DNA of 64,000 nucleotides from an uncultured Bacteroidales bacterium. GTDB lineage: Bacteria > Bacteroidota > Bacteroidia > Bacteroidales > Bacteroidaceae. The stretch is taken from the NCBI GenBank assembly GCA_902760315.1, contig CACWFV010000002.1:1-64000 (forward strand), given 5' to 3'. The position numbers and the translations under genes are program-made. Within the stretch, counting starts at the first letter, position 1. Each line of letters opens with the position of its first letter. The notes beneath the pieces are model-generated. The model was given only the letters and a program-made list of their open reading frames with translations. It searched no databases and had not been told where the DNA came from. Shown in pieces: positions 27,845-37,044 of this stretch.

Positions 27845-27885
27845 GCTGTTATGTTGTTTCGTTGTTTTGGGATGATGATGTCTCG

Positions 27886-29115
27886 TTATAATTTTCCCTG
27901 GTCGCCCAGATAGCTGTCTTTGAAGCCCAGGAAGTAGAGCACGCCGTCCAGTCCGATGGTGTTGATGCTCTGTTTGGCATTGGCCACCACACGGGGCTTG
28001 GCGTGGAAGGCTATGCCCAGACCAGCCTCGGTAATCATGGGCAGGTCGTTGGCACCGTCGCCTACGGCGATGGTCTGTGCCAGGTTGACTTTCTCCACCT
28101 GGGCGATGAGCTTGAGCAGCTCGGCCTTGCGGTGGCCGTCGACAATCTCGCCGACATAGCGGCCGGTCAGTTTGCCGTCGTCGCCCACCTCCAGTTCGTT
28201 GGCGTAGACATAGTCGATGCCGTAGCGACGCTGCAGGTACTCGCCGAAGAAAGTGAAACCACCTGAGAGGATGGCAATCTTGTAGCCACACGTCTTGAGT
28301 ACCCGCATCAGTCGGTCAACGCCCTCGGTGATGGGCAGGTGTTCGGCAATGTCCTGCATGACGCTGACGTCCAGTCCTTTCAGCAAGGCCACACGGCGGG
28401 TAAAGCTCTCCTTGAAGTCTATCTCGCCGCGCATGGCACTCTCGGTGATGGCCCTGACCTGGTCGCCCACGCCGTTGCGCTCGGCTAGTTCGTCGATGCA
28501 CTCCGTCTGGATGAGCGTGGAGTCCATGTCGAAGCAGATGAGCCTGCGCATGCGCCGGAACATGTCGTCACGCTGGAAAGAGAAGTCTATCTCCATCTCG
28601 CTGGACAGTTTCATCAGCTTGCGCTGCATCTCCTGACGGTTGACGGGCTCGCCACGCAGCGAGAACTGGATGCAGGCACGGGTATGCTTGTCGAGTTGCT
28701 TGATGCTCTTGCGTCCCGTCAGTCGCAGAATACTGTCGATGTTCAGCCCCTGGTCAGCCAGGATGCGGGTGGCAGCCTCTATCTGGCGTGCCGACAGTTG
28801 GCGGCCCAGTACCATCAGAATGTAGCGGTTCTTGCCCTGATGCCCCACCCAGTCTTCATACTCGTCGTCGCTGATAGGCGAGAAACCGATGTTGACACCC
28901 AGTTCGGTGGCCTTGAACAGCAATTCCTTCATGGCCAGTCCGGACTTCATCTCGTCCATACGGATCAAGATGCCGAGTGACAAAGTGCTGTGAATGTCGG
29001 CCTGGCCGATGTCGAGAATCTGGGCATCGTATCTGGCCAGAATGCCCATGACGGAGGCCGTCAGTCCGGGACGGTCCTGGCCGGTGATGCGTACTAATAT
29101 CTGTTCTTCTTTCAT
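27886..29115 (-). CDS. serB: Phosphoserine phosphatase with N-terminal ACT domains
   Basis: The 409-residue protein starts with an ACT-type region ([29 protein letters not shown], then a second ACT-like stretch from about 97) and ends in a HAD phosphatase. The HAD motifs are FDMDSTL with D196 and D198, [10 protein letters not shown], and [23 protein letters not shown]. It releases serine from phosphoserine in the last step of serine synthesis. ACT regions often sense amino acids, so feedback by serine is plausible. It sits between a peptidase gene and purD. Confidence 0.95.
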   Translation of the reverse strand: MKEEQILVRITGQDRPGLTASVMGILARYDAQILDIGQADIHSTLSLGILIRMDEMKSGLAMKELLFKATELGVNIGFSPISDDEYEDWVGHQGKNRYILMVLGRQLSARQIEAATRILADQGLNIDSILRLTGRKSIKQLDKHTRACIQFSLRGEPVNRQEMQRKLMKLSSEMEIDFSFQRDDMFRRMRRLICFDMDSTLIQTECIDELAERNGVGDQVRAITESAMRGEIDFKESFTRRVALLKGLDVSVMQDIAEHLPITEGVDRLMRVLKTCGYKIAILSGGFTFFGEYLQRRYGIDYVYANELEVGDDGKLTGRYVGEIVDGHRKAELLKLIAQVEKVNLAQTIAVGDGANDLPMITEAGLGIAFHAKPRVVANAKQSINTIGLDGVLYFLGFKDSYLGDQGKL

Positions 29116-29146
29116 AGTCAGCTAATTGTCAGAAGTCGGTAATTGG

Positions 29147-31357
29147 TTATTTCAAGTAGTCTTCAAAATACTGTGTGATGCGCTCGTGCAGGTGGACACT
29201 GGCGTGGCCCCGCATGTTGTGCTCTTCGCCGGGATAGGCAAAGAAGTCGGGCTGTGTGCCAGCCTTAATGCAGGCATCGAGAAACGAGAGGCATTGCTGG
29301 GGAACGACGGTGGGGTCGTTGTAGCCGGTGATGATTTGCAGCTTGCCCTTCAGATTCTTAGCCTTGTCGATAAGGCTGCTCTTAGCATAGCCCTCAGGGT
29401 TGTTTTGTGGCGTACCCATATAGCGCTCACCATACATCACCTCGTACCATTTCCAGTCGATGACCGGACCACCGGCAACACCCACCTTGAAGACGTCGGG
29501 GTAGTTGAGCATGAGTGTGATAGTCATAAAACCGCCAAATGACCAGCCGTGAACACCCAGGCGGTTCATGTCCACATAGGGCAGCGTCTTCAGGTAGTCC
29601 ACACCCTTCATCTGGTCTTGCATCTCGATTTGTCCCAACTGGTGGAAGGTGGCCTGTTCGAAGTCGCGGCCACGATGCTGGCTGCCACGGTTGTCGAGAA
29701 TGAAGACGATGTAGCCCTTCTGGGCCATATACGTTTCCCAAGAGCGACTTGCCCAGTGCCATGATGCCTGCACGTTGTTGGCGTGCGGGCCACCATAGAC
29801 ATAGACTACGGTGGGATATTTTTTGTCAGGATTGAAGTCGGCAGGCTTCACCATGCGGTAGTAGAGGTCGGTCTGGCCGTCAGCCGCCTTGATGCTGCCA
29901 CACTCGAAGACGGGTGTCTGGTAACCCTCCCACGGGTCTGCTGCCTCCAGCAGGTGGAGTGGGGTGGCTTTAGGCGCTTTGCAGACATCCACCAGGTCGA
30001 TGACGCGTGGCCTCGTTGGTGTGGAGTATTTGTCTATCAGGTAGTTGCCGGATGGTGACAGCGTGGCTTGGTGTACGCCGTCAACAGTTTCCAGCTGTTT
30101 TATTTCGCCCTTCATGCTGACACTGTAGAGGCGGTGGTGCAAGGGGTGTTCCTTATTGGCTTTGAAGATGACGGCCTTCTGTTTCAAGTTGAACCCTATC
30201 AGTTCCATTACCACCCAGGGACCCTTGGTGAGCTGGCTAAGCAGTTTTCCATCCTTATTGTATAGGTATAGATGGTTGTAGCCGTCGCGCTGACTCTGCA
30301 TGATGAACTTGCTGTCGTCCCACGGCAGAAACTGTATGGGCTGCAAGGGCTCCACATACTTGTCGCTGGTCTCCCGGTAGAGTTCGGCTATGCGCTGTCC
30401 AGTCTTGGCATCGTAGCTGACAAGTCGGCAGTCGTTCTGTCTGCGGTTCAGCTCAAAGAGATAGACGGTGTTGCCGTCAGGACTCCACGCTATGTTAGTG
30501 AAGTATACTGGGCGCGGGTCGGCCACCGAATCGCCGAGCACGCTGCCCATGGGTGTCTTGAGATAAATTGTCTTGTCGGTAGTCAGGTCATAGACACCCA
30601 CCGTCACCTGATGGCTGGTCATGCCAGCCATGGGGTATTTGTCGGGTTCGTAGGTGGCCTCACGAGGGAAGATGTCTACCTGCGGATAGTCGGCTACCAT
30701 GCTTTGGTCCATGCGGTAGAAGGCTAGTCGCTGACCATCGGGGCTCCAGAAGGTTCCCTTCATAATGCCAAACTCATTGCGGTGCACTGCCTGGCCATAG
30801 ACGATTTCACGGCTGCCGTCGGTGGTCAGCTGGTGCTTTCTGCCCTCAGCGTCGACTACATACAACTGGTGCTCGTCAACATAGGCCGTAGCCTTGGAGC
30901 AGCTGTTCCAGTCGTTGGCCGTCTGGCCGGAGATGCTGTCTTGCCAAACTACTTCGTGCTTCTTGAAGTCCACCAATATAAATGCCCGCCTGTTGCCCAG
31001 CGCCACCAGTGGCTTGTCGGCATAGGGGAAGGTGGCATTCATCAGGTGGCGCACGAATCTGTCATCGTCGCTCTGAATCCATTGGTTTACTTGCTCAAGG
31101 GTAAAGAGCAGCGACTCCTTGCCCGTCTTCTTGTCAACGAGGTAGCACTCCTCTACGTCGGTACGTACCAGTTGGTCGCCCCACCAGGTGAGCCACTTGT
31201 TCTGTGGCTGCATATTGTGATAGTTGTTGCCGCCAAAGTTGAGGTCTTCGAGGGTAAAAAGCCGTTCTTGGCTGGCGGTGCGTGGTGCGGTTGTATCTTG
31301 TGCTGACATCTGCAGTGACAGGATGAGTAGAGGCAGTAGTGACTTAATCTTCATCAT
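29147..31357 (-). CDS. S9 family prolyl peptidase (DPP-IV-like), secreted
   Basis: The true start is the ATG at 31357 (or the next one at 31354), giving MMKIKSLLPLLILSLQMSAQ, a signal peptide; the longer open frame upstream belongs to another gene. The 736-residue protein has a DPP-IV-type beta-propeller followed by an alpha/beta-hydrolase domain with Ser606 in HGWSFGGFM, Asp681 in TGYNDPTVV and His713 in GEEHNMRG. Such enzymes remove dipeptides after proline or alanine and help Bacteroidota use proteins. It overlaps the end of the rRNA methyltransferase gene by 14 nt, so the two are co-transcribed. Confidence 0.93.
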   Translation of the reverse strand: MMKIKSLLPLLILSLQMSAQDTTAPRTASQERLFTLEDLNFGGNNYHNMQPQNKWLTWWGDQLVRTDVEECYLVDKKTGKESLLFTLEQVNQWIQSDDDRFVRHLMNATFPYADKPLVALGNRRAFILVDFKKHEVVWQDSISGQTANDWNSCSKATAYVDEHQLYVVDAEGRKHQLTTDGSREIVYGQAVHRNEFGIMKGTFWSPDGQRLAFYRMDQSMVADYPQVDIFPREATYEPDKYPMAGMTSHQVTVGVYDLTTDKTIYLKTPMGSVLGDSVADPRPVYFTNIAWSPDGNTVYLFELNRRQNDCRLVSYDAKTGQRIAELYRETSDKYVEPLQPIQFLPWDDSKFIMQSQRDGYNHLYLYNKDGKLLSQLTKGPWVVMELIGFNLKQKAVIFKANKEHPLHHRLYSVSMKGEIKQLETVDGVHQATLSPSGNYLIDKYSTPTRPRVIDLVDVCKAPKATPLHLLEAADPWEGYQTPVFECGSIKAADGQTDLYYRMVKPADFNPDKKYPTVVYVYGGPHANNVQASWHWASRSWETYMAQKGYIVFILDNRGSQHRGRDFEQATFHQLGQIEMQDQMKGVDYLKTLPYVDMNRLGVHGWSFGGFMTITLMLNYPDVFKVGVAGGPVIDWKWYEVMYGERYMGTPQNNPEGYAKSSLIDKAKNLKGKLQIITGYNDPTVVPQQCLSFLDACIKAGTQPDFFAYPGEEHNMRGHASVHLHERITQYFEDYLK

Positions 31358-32864
31358 CGCGGAAACGTCGGTTGTTCTTCTTAAAAGGTTTCTCTGACTT
31401 GAAGCCCTGTCCGCGGCGCCCGTTCTTGAAATTCTTAGCACCCTTGTCTTTGGAGCCTCTTTCCTTGAAGTCCCTGTCCTTGAAGTCTCTGTCGCCTCTG
31501 AAGTCTCTGCTGTCTCTGCCGTTTCTGGACTCTCTGGCTTCATAAGTTTTTTTAGCCTCTTTACGTTCCAAGGAGTGAAACTTGAAGTTGCGGATGTCGG
31601 CACCGGCATTCTCTTCCTGTTCGTCAAGGCGTTTCTTGAACTCGCGGTTCTGTCTGAAGCGGCGCTTCTCAGCCATTTGGCGCTTCTCTTCCTCGGTTTT
31701 GACGACACCGCCTTCTTCACGGAAGACGCTCATCTTGCCGTCAAACATCTGGTATTTTCGGAACTCGCACTCCAGTGAACCATTGTAAAGCGGAATCTTG
31801 ATAGAGGGCTTTAGGCCAATTTGCTCGAAACACTCCTCGCGATAGGACAGTATCCAGGCGTCGTTGCCCGTGAACTCGTGTTTCAGTCGCTCGCCAATCA
31901 TCTTGTATGTGCCCAGCAGGTCTGGCGTTGAGATGCGCTCGCCGTAAGGCGGATTGGTGACGATGATGCTCTTCTCTTTGGGATGGGTGAAGTCTTTGAA
32001 GTCGCGCTCCTCTACGGTGATGTCGCTGGTCAGTCCGGCTGCTCTGGCATTCAGCCGTGCCGTATTAACCGCTTTGATGTCTACGTCGTAGCCATAGATA
32101 TGGTGGTGGAACTCGCGTTCCTGTGAGTCGTCATTATATATCTTGTCGAAAAGGTCGGGGTCGAAGTCGGGCCATTTCTCAAAGGCAAACTCCTTGCGGA
32201 ACAAACCGGGAGCCATGTTGTGGGCAATGAGCGCTGCCTCGATGAGCAGTGTTCCTGAACCACACATGGGGTCAATGAAGTCTGTATCGCCCTGCCAGCC
32301 CGTCATCAATATCATGCCTGCTGCCAGTACTTCGTTGAGTGGTGCTTCGACAGACTCCTGGCGATAGCCGCGACGGTGAAGTGACTCGCCACTGGAGTCC
32401 AGACAGAGTGTGCACTGGTCCTCGGCAATATGAATGTGCAGGCGGATGTCCGGGTTGCTGATACTGATGTTGGGGCGCTTGCCGGTACGCTCGCGAAACT
32501 GGTCGACGATGGCGTCCTTCACCTTGTAGGCCACGAACTTAGAGTGGCGGAACTCTTCGGAGAATACCACTGAGTCGACGGCAAAGGTTTTTTCCAGAGA
32601 GAGGTATTCACTCCAGTCAATATCTTTGATGCCTTCGTAGACATCGTCAGCTGACAGTGCACGGAAATGCTTGATGGGTTTGAGAATACGTATGGCGGTG
32701 TGTAACTGAAAATTGGCCCGATACAAGAGCTCCATGTCACCTCTGAAAGATACCATTCGACGTCCTATTTGTACGTCGCTTGCGCCCAGTTGCGTTAACT
32801 CCTTCGCTAAGACAGGCTCTAAGCCCATAAAGGTCTTGGCGATGATCTCAAATTGTTGTGCCAT
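31344..32864 (-). CDS. THUMP-domain rRNA guanine-N2 methyltransferase with basic C-terminal tail
   Basis: The first 390 residues match the RlmL/YpsC-type methyltransferases: a THUMP domain (ALSADDVYEGIKDIDWSEYL), the SAM motif DPMCGSGTLLIEAALIA at about 198 and the catalytic NPPYGE at 304-309. Members make m2G in 23S rRNA. The last 110 residues are a charged, low-complexity tail with RDFKDRDFKERG-type repeats and many Lys, Arg and Asp residues, probably an RNA-binding extension. It is the first gene of the operon down to the DedA-type gene. Confidence 0.9.
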   Translation of the reverse strand: MAQQFEIIAKTFMGLEPVLAKELTQLGASDVQIGRRMVSFRGDMELLYRANFQLHTAIRILKPIKHFRALSADDVYEGIKDIDWSEYLSLEKTFAVDSVVFSEEFRHSKFVAYKVKDAIVDQFRERTGKRPNISISNPDIRLHIHIAEDQCTLCLDSSGESLHRRGYRQESVEAPLNEVLAAGMILMTGWQGDTDFIDPMCGSGTLLIEAALIAHNMAPGLFRKEFAFEKWPDFDPDLFDKIYNDDSQEREFHHHIYGYDVDIKAVNTARLNARAAGLTSDITVEERDFKDFTHPKEKSIIVTNPPYGERISTPDLLGTYKMIGERLKHEFTGNDAWILSYREECFEQIGLKPSIKIPLYNGSLECEFRKYQMFDGKMSVFREEGGVVKTEEEKRQMAEKRRFRQNREFKKRLDEQEENAGADIRNFKFHSLERKEAKKTYEARESRNGRDSRDFRGDRDFKDRDFKERGSKDKGAKNFKNGRRGQGFKSEKPFKKNNRRFRDDED

Positions 32865-32890
32865 TATTTATAATAGGTATATTTGTGGTG

Positions 32891-32922
32891 CAAAGGTAGT
32901 GTAAACGGAGCGAAAAACCAAA
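32891..32922 (-). promoter_or_regulatory. Promoter of the rRNA methyltransferase operon
   Basis: On the minus strand TTTG (32919-32922), a 20-nt spacer and TACCTTTG (32891-32898). The -33 element lies in the left arm of an inverted repeat (AAAACCAAAGAAAA, 32914-32927; partner 32934-32947) whose right arm carries the -33 element of the divergent promoter. Confidence 0.75.
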
Positions 32923-32938
32923 GAAAATTGCCTTTTTC

Positions 32939-32969
32939 TTTGGTTTTCCGATTCTTTTTCGTAACTTTG
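32939..32969 (+). promoter_or_regulatory. Promoter of the histidine kinase - DUF5686 operon
   Basis: TTTG (32939-32942), a 19-nt spacer and TAACTTTG (32962-32969). It is arranged back to back with the minus-strand promoter through a 14-bp inverted repeat. Confidence 0.75.
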
Positions 32970-32992
32970 CGCAATCATAAGTGCTTAGCCGG

Positions 32993-34255
32993 ATGAACAC
33001 AGTAGAATTACTTTTCCTCTTGACACTTGCCGACTTGATGCAATTGGACATCCTGTTTTGGGTGTTGTCACTTGTTTTGGTGGCATTGCTGACGCTTCAT
33101 CTGCTGTGGCAGAGACGGCAGCACAAGAATCTGGTGGCAGAACTGGCTATGCTGGAGACTGTGGAACGTCGTACCATAGAGTATGACCTCGTTCTAAAGG
33201 CTATGAAGCTGGCTATTTGGCATATCGACGTCAAGAAACGCACCATCACTTACGACAGTGACTACCGTGACGTACTGGATATACCCACTATTCCGCCGGG
33301 AGCCGACGTAGAACTGTTTTGCAACATTCTGGTGGCGGAAGACAAAGAGCGTATAAAAGCACGCATGAAGGATTTGATGGAGGGACGTGTTGATCTGGTC
33401 CATGAGCAATATCGAGCCCTCTCACCTTTAGACAATAGCATTACTTGGGGAGAAACCCATGCCGTCATTGACCGTCGTGACGCAGAAGGGCATCCGCTGA
33501 CAATCGTCGGAACCTCCATGCGCATTGACAAACAGAAAGAGATTGAGGCAGCACTGATTGATGCCCGCAATAAGGCTGAAGAGAGTGATAGGCTGAAAAC
33601 GGCATTTCTGGCCAATATCAGCCATGAAGTGCGCACACCGCTGAATGCCATCGTCGGATTCAGTGAGGTGCTGGCAGCTGGTCAGTTGTCTGCCGAAGAA
33701 TGTACCCAGTTACATGGACTGATACGTCAGAACAACGTACGTCTGTTGCACCTCTTTGAGGATATGGTCAACATGTCACGACTGGATGCCGGCGGAGAGT
33801 CGTTGACGATGACATGTTTCAATATTAACAATCTGTTGCAAGAACTGGTAAAAAAATATGCACCGGAGGCAGCGGAGAAGAATCTCTCTCTGGAGACGAG
33901 TCACCAAGGGGAAGACGTGGAACTCCGTACAGACAGGAATTGCCTGACGCAAATATTGAGTCACTATATAGACAACGCGTTGAAATTCACCGATAAGGGT
34001 TGCGTATCCGTTGGCTTTAACCTTCAAATCGGAAACGTACGCTTGTGGGTGAGGGATACTGGAAGAGGCATTGAGCCAGAGTTCTGTGGTGACAAGATTT
34101 TTGAGCGTTTTGTGAAAGTTGATGAATTTGAACAGGGGACAGGTCTTGGCCTGAGCATCTGCCGCAGTCTGGCACTTAAGCTGGGTGGTAAGGTAGGTAT
34201 GGAATCAGAAGTCGGACATGGCTCACTTTTCTGGGTTGACGTACCCTACAAATGA
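32993..34255 (+). CDS. Sensor histidine kinase with PAS-like domain
   Basis: From the ATG at 32993 the protein has 420 residues. An upstream in-frame GTG at 32981 would begin at about the predicted transcript start. One membrane segment (about 18-38) is followed by a PAS-like sensor region (65-180). The HisKA helix carries H211 in FLANISHEVRTPLNAIVGFSE, and the ATPase domain has NALKFTDKG, VRDTGRGIE and GTGLGLSICRSLALKLGG. There is no extracellular domain of note, so it probably senses a cytoplasmic or membrane signal. No response regulator is adjacent. Its stop overlaps the downstream DUF5686 gene. Confidence 0.9.
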   Translation: MNTVELLFLLTLADLMQLDILFWVLSLVLVALLTLHLLWQRRQHKNLVAELAMLETVERRTIEYDLVLKAMKLAIWHIDVKKRTITYDSDYRDVLDIPTIPPGADVELFCNILVAEDKERIKARMKDLMEGRVDLVHEQYRALSPLDNSITWGETHAVIDRRDAEGHPLTIVGTSMRIDKQKEIEAALIDARNKAEESDRLKTAFLANISHEVRTPLNAIVGFSEVLAAGQLSAEECTQLHGLIRQNNVRLLHLFEDMVNMSRLDAGGESLTMTCFNINNLLQELVKKYAPEAAEKNLSLETSHQGEDVELRTDRNCLTQILSHYIDNALKFTDKGCVSVGFNLQIGNVRLWVRDTGRGIEPEFCGDKIFERFVKVDEFEQGTGLGLSICRSLALKLGGKVGMESEVGHGSLFWVDVPYK

Positions 34256-36819
34256 ATAGAATTAGGATTATAGGTTTGGTGCACAATAGCATGAGGATTA
34301 TAACGTTGTTGTTACTGCTGATGGCTCTTTTACCCATTCGGGCACAAAAGACAGTCAGTGGACGCGTTGTTGACGAGGCAACAGGCGAGGGCATTGGTTT
34401 CGCCAGTGTGAGATATAAGGGAGTAAATCTGGCTGCCATCACCGACCCCCAAGGACGTTTCTCTATCCGCCTGCTTGGTGGTAAACGGCTGACGGTCAGT
34501 GTGCTGGGTTATAAGACGCGCGTCGTAGACGTGTCTGATGACAGCGAGAAGCTATTCATCTCGTTGCGTCAGGATACCAAGGCACTGAAAGAAGTGACGG
34601 TAAAGAAAAAACGTACACGCTACAGCAGGAAGAACAATCCGGCTGTAGAGTTGATGAAGCGTGTCATCGCCAATAAGAAACAGACCAACCTGGCTTTGCG
34701 CAACTATTACCAGTACCAGAAGTATCAGAAGCTGACGTTGGCCCTCAACGACGTTAATCCGCAGGTGCTGGCCAATCCGAAACTGAGTAAGTTTCCCTGG
34801 CTGCTCAAACAAGTGGAGACCAACGAACTGACGGGAAAGCTGATTCTGCCGATCAGCGTCGACGAGACGGTGACACAGCAGGTCTACCGCCGCCAGCCAC
34901 ACGACGAGAAAAGCATAGTCAAAGGTCAGCGTTCATCTGGCATCAATGACTTCTTCCAGACGGGCGAGATTCTTAATACCGTTACCAAGGACGTCTTTAC
35001 CGATATTAATATCTATGACGACCAGGTACGCATCTTGCAGCATCCCTTCATGTCGCCTATTAGCGACGGTGCTATCTCGTTTTACCGGTTTTATATAGAG
35101 GATACGCTGACCGTCGGGCGTGACAGTTGCATACACTTGCACTTCCTGCCTAACAACCAGCAGGACTTCGGTTTCCGTGGCGACCTGTATGTGCTGAAAG
35201 ACTCGTCGTGCCAGGTGAAGCGCTGTGAACTGATATTGCCCAACCAGACTGACGTCAACTTTGTGGAGAATCTGAAACTGGTGCAGGAGTTCAGTCCGTT
35301 GCCTACCGGTGAGTGGGTGTTGACGGTAGACGACATGATTGTCGAGATGGCTCTCTTTGACTTTGTGCAGAAGGGCGTTGCCATCAAGTCTACACGATTA
35401 TCAGACTATTCTTTCGACGCGATTCCGCGCCAGCTGTTCCGCGGAAAAGCCAAAACCGCTGTTGACCCTGACGCCGAGATGCAGGACGACAACTTCTGGC
35501 AGGAACACCGCAAAATAGCACTGACAAAGAGTGAGAACTCCATGGACGACTTCCTTAGCGGCATGCAGTCTACGGGCGGGTTCAAATACGTGCTCGGCGT
35601 ACTGAAAATCCTGATGGAGAATTATATAGAGACTGGCAAGAACAGTAAGGTGGACATTGGTCCCGTGACCTCCATGATTAGCAGTAACTTTATTGACGGA
35701 CTGCGTACCCGCCTTGGTGCGCAAACCACTGCCAATCTTAGTCGCCATTTGTTTTGGAAGGGGTATGTCGCCCGTGGGTGGAAAAGCAAGAAGACCTATT
35801 ATAGCAGTGAAGTGACGTGGTCGCTTAACAAGAAGAAGTACTTGCCCAACGAGTTTCCCAAACGTAATATTTCGTTTCTTTCCACCTACGATGTGATGTC
35901 TCCCTCTGACAAGTTTCTCAGTTCTGATAAGGATAATGTCTTTACTGCGTGGAAGTGGGCGGAGGCCGACAAGATGATGTTCTATCACCGGCAGAAACTG
36001 ACCTTCGAGCGTGAGGAACAATGGGGACTGCGCATGTTGTTCAGCATCAAGGCTGAAGAGAATGAGGCAGCCGGTAAGATGACGTTCTTGCCACTGTGTT
36101 CTGCAACTCCTGTCACATTCCGCACTACGGAGTTGCGGGCTGAAATAGAGTATAGTCCCGGAGCGCTGTATGTCAACTCCAAAATGAGGCGCCACAAGGT
36201 CAACCGTGAGGCTCCTATCATCACCGTCAGTCATACTGCCGGCATCAAGGGATTCTTGGGAGGCGACTATGACTATCATTATACCGAGGCCAGCATCTTC
36301 AAGCGTTTCTGGTTTGGCTCATGGGGACGTATAGACCTCTTTACCAAAGCCGGCGTACAGTGGAGCCAGGTGCCCTTCCCGTTGTTGTGTATGCCCGCAG
36401 CTAATCTCTCCTATTTTAGCCATAAGCAGATGTTCAACCTCATTAATAATATGGAGTTCATGAACGACCGCTTTGTCAGCGTAGACTTCAACTGGGACAT
36501 GCAGGGAAAAATCTTCAACCGTATTCCGCTGATCCGGCGGCTCCACTGGCGTGAATATATCGGTGCGAAGATGTTGTGGGGCGCACTCTCTGACAAGAAT
36601 AATCCTTATCTGGAACGTAATGCTGGCAGCAGGGTGCTGATGGCATTCCCCGAACATGCACGCATGATGAATCCGGACATTCCCTATTGGGAGATATCGT
36701 TGGGCATCCGCAGCATCTTCCGCTTCTTCCAGGTGGAGTATGTGCGTCGCATGAACTACAACGAAGACCGCTTCGGTCCCAAAAACAGCGTACGTCTTGG
36801 CTTTACGCTGATGTTCTGA
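34252..36819 (+). CDS. CarboxypepD_reg/DUF5686-type outer membrane protein
   Basis: The open frame starts at 34252, overlapping the kinase stop, but an ATG at 34291 gives the natural signal peptide MRIITLLLLLMALLPIRAQ. The first mature domain is the carboxypeptidase-regulatory-like beta-sandwich of TonB-linked proteins (KTVSGRVVDEATGEGIGFASVRYKG, then DPQGRFSIRL). The remaining 700 residues are rich in aromatic strands and end in FGPKNSVRLGFTLMF with a C-terminal phenylalanine, typical of a barrel. This is the DUF5686 arrangement; its function is unknown, although it is widespread in Bacteroidota. Co-transcription with a histidine kinase is notable. Confidence 0.85.
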   Translation: MNRIRIIGLVHNSMRIITLLLLLMALLPIRAQKTVSGRVVDEATGEGIGFASVRYKGVNLAAITDPQGRFSIRLLGGKRLTVSVLGYKTRVVDVSDDSEKLFISLRQDTKALKEVTVKKKRTRYSRKNNPAVELMKRVIANKKQTNLALRNYYQYQKYQKLTLALNDVNPQVLANPKLSKFPWLLKQVETNELTGKLILPISVDETVTQQVYRRQPHDEKSIVKGQRSSGINDFFQTGEILNTVTKDVFTDINIYDDQVRILQHPFMSPISDGAISFYRFYIEDTLTVGRDSCIHLHFLPNNQQDFGFRGDLYVLKDSSCQVKRCELILPNQTDVNFVENLKLVQEFSPLPTGEWVLTVDDMIVEMALFDFVQKGVAIKSTRLSDYSFDAIPRQLFRGKAKTAVDPDAEMQDDNFWQEHRKIALTKSENSMDDFLSGMQSTGGFKYVLGVLKILMENYIETGKNSKVDIGPVTSMISSNFIDGLRTRLGAQTTANLSRHLFWKGYVARGWKSKKTYYSSEVTWSLNKKKYLPNEFPKRNISFLSTYDVMSPSDKFLSSDKDNVFTAWKWAEADKMMFYHRQKLTFEREEQWGLRMLFSIKAEENEAAGKMTFLPLCSATPVTFRTTELRAEIEYSPGALYVNSKMRRHKVNREAPIITVSHTAGIKGFLGGDYDYHYTEASIFKRFWFGSWGRIDLFTKAGVQWSQVPFPLLCMPAANLSYFSHKQMFNLINNMEFMNDRFVSVDFNWDMQGKIFNRIPLIRRLHWREYIGAKMLWGALSDKNNPYLERNAGSRVLMAFPEHARMMNPDIPYWEISLGIRSIFRFFQVEYVRRMNYNEDRFGPKNSVRLGFTLMF

Positions 36820-36979
36820 ATAGAAGTGAGGGAAACAAAAAAGACCAAGAGTATCTCACGACATCCTTGGCCTTTGCTTCTAACTAACTTATTATCAACT
36901 ATTCATTACTCATTCTGTTTTCTGGTGCAAAGATACGTATAATATGTGTATGTTGTAGTAAAAAACTAGAAAAAAAACA

Positions 36980-37019
36980 CGTAAACGTTTGCGATTTTGC
37001 GTGTAAATGATTACCTTTG
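36980..37019 (+). promoter_or_regulatory. lacI-family gene promoter with overlapping operator
   Basis: CGTAAACGTTTGCG (36980-36993) is the centre-CG palindrome bound by LacI/PurR-family proteins, with one mismatched pair. Its right half contains the -33 TTTG (36988-36991), which is 20 nt before TACCTTTG (37012-37019). Autorepression by the gene product is the simple reading. Confidence 0.75.
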
Positions 37020-37044
37020 CGGTGACTAAGAACTATTATCACCT

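Noticed and set aside
27845..28291. N-terminal extension of purD to 28291
   Set aside because: The added residues are a frame-shadow of serB; PurD normally begins [14 protein letters not shown] at 27844.
31358..31720. N-terminal extension of the S9 peptidase
   Set aside because: It overlaps the methyltransferase tail in another frame; a clear signal peptide starts at 31357.
36928..36935. Minus-strand TATCTTTG as a promoter
   Set aside because: No -33 element at the right distance and no minus-strand gene downstream.
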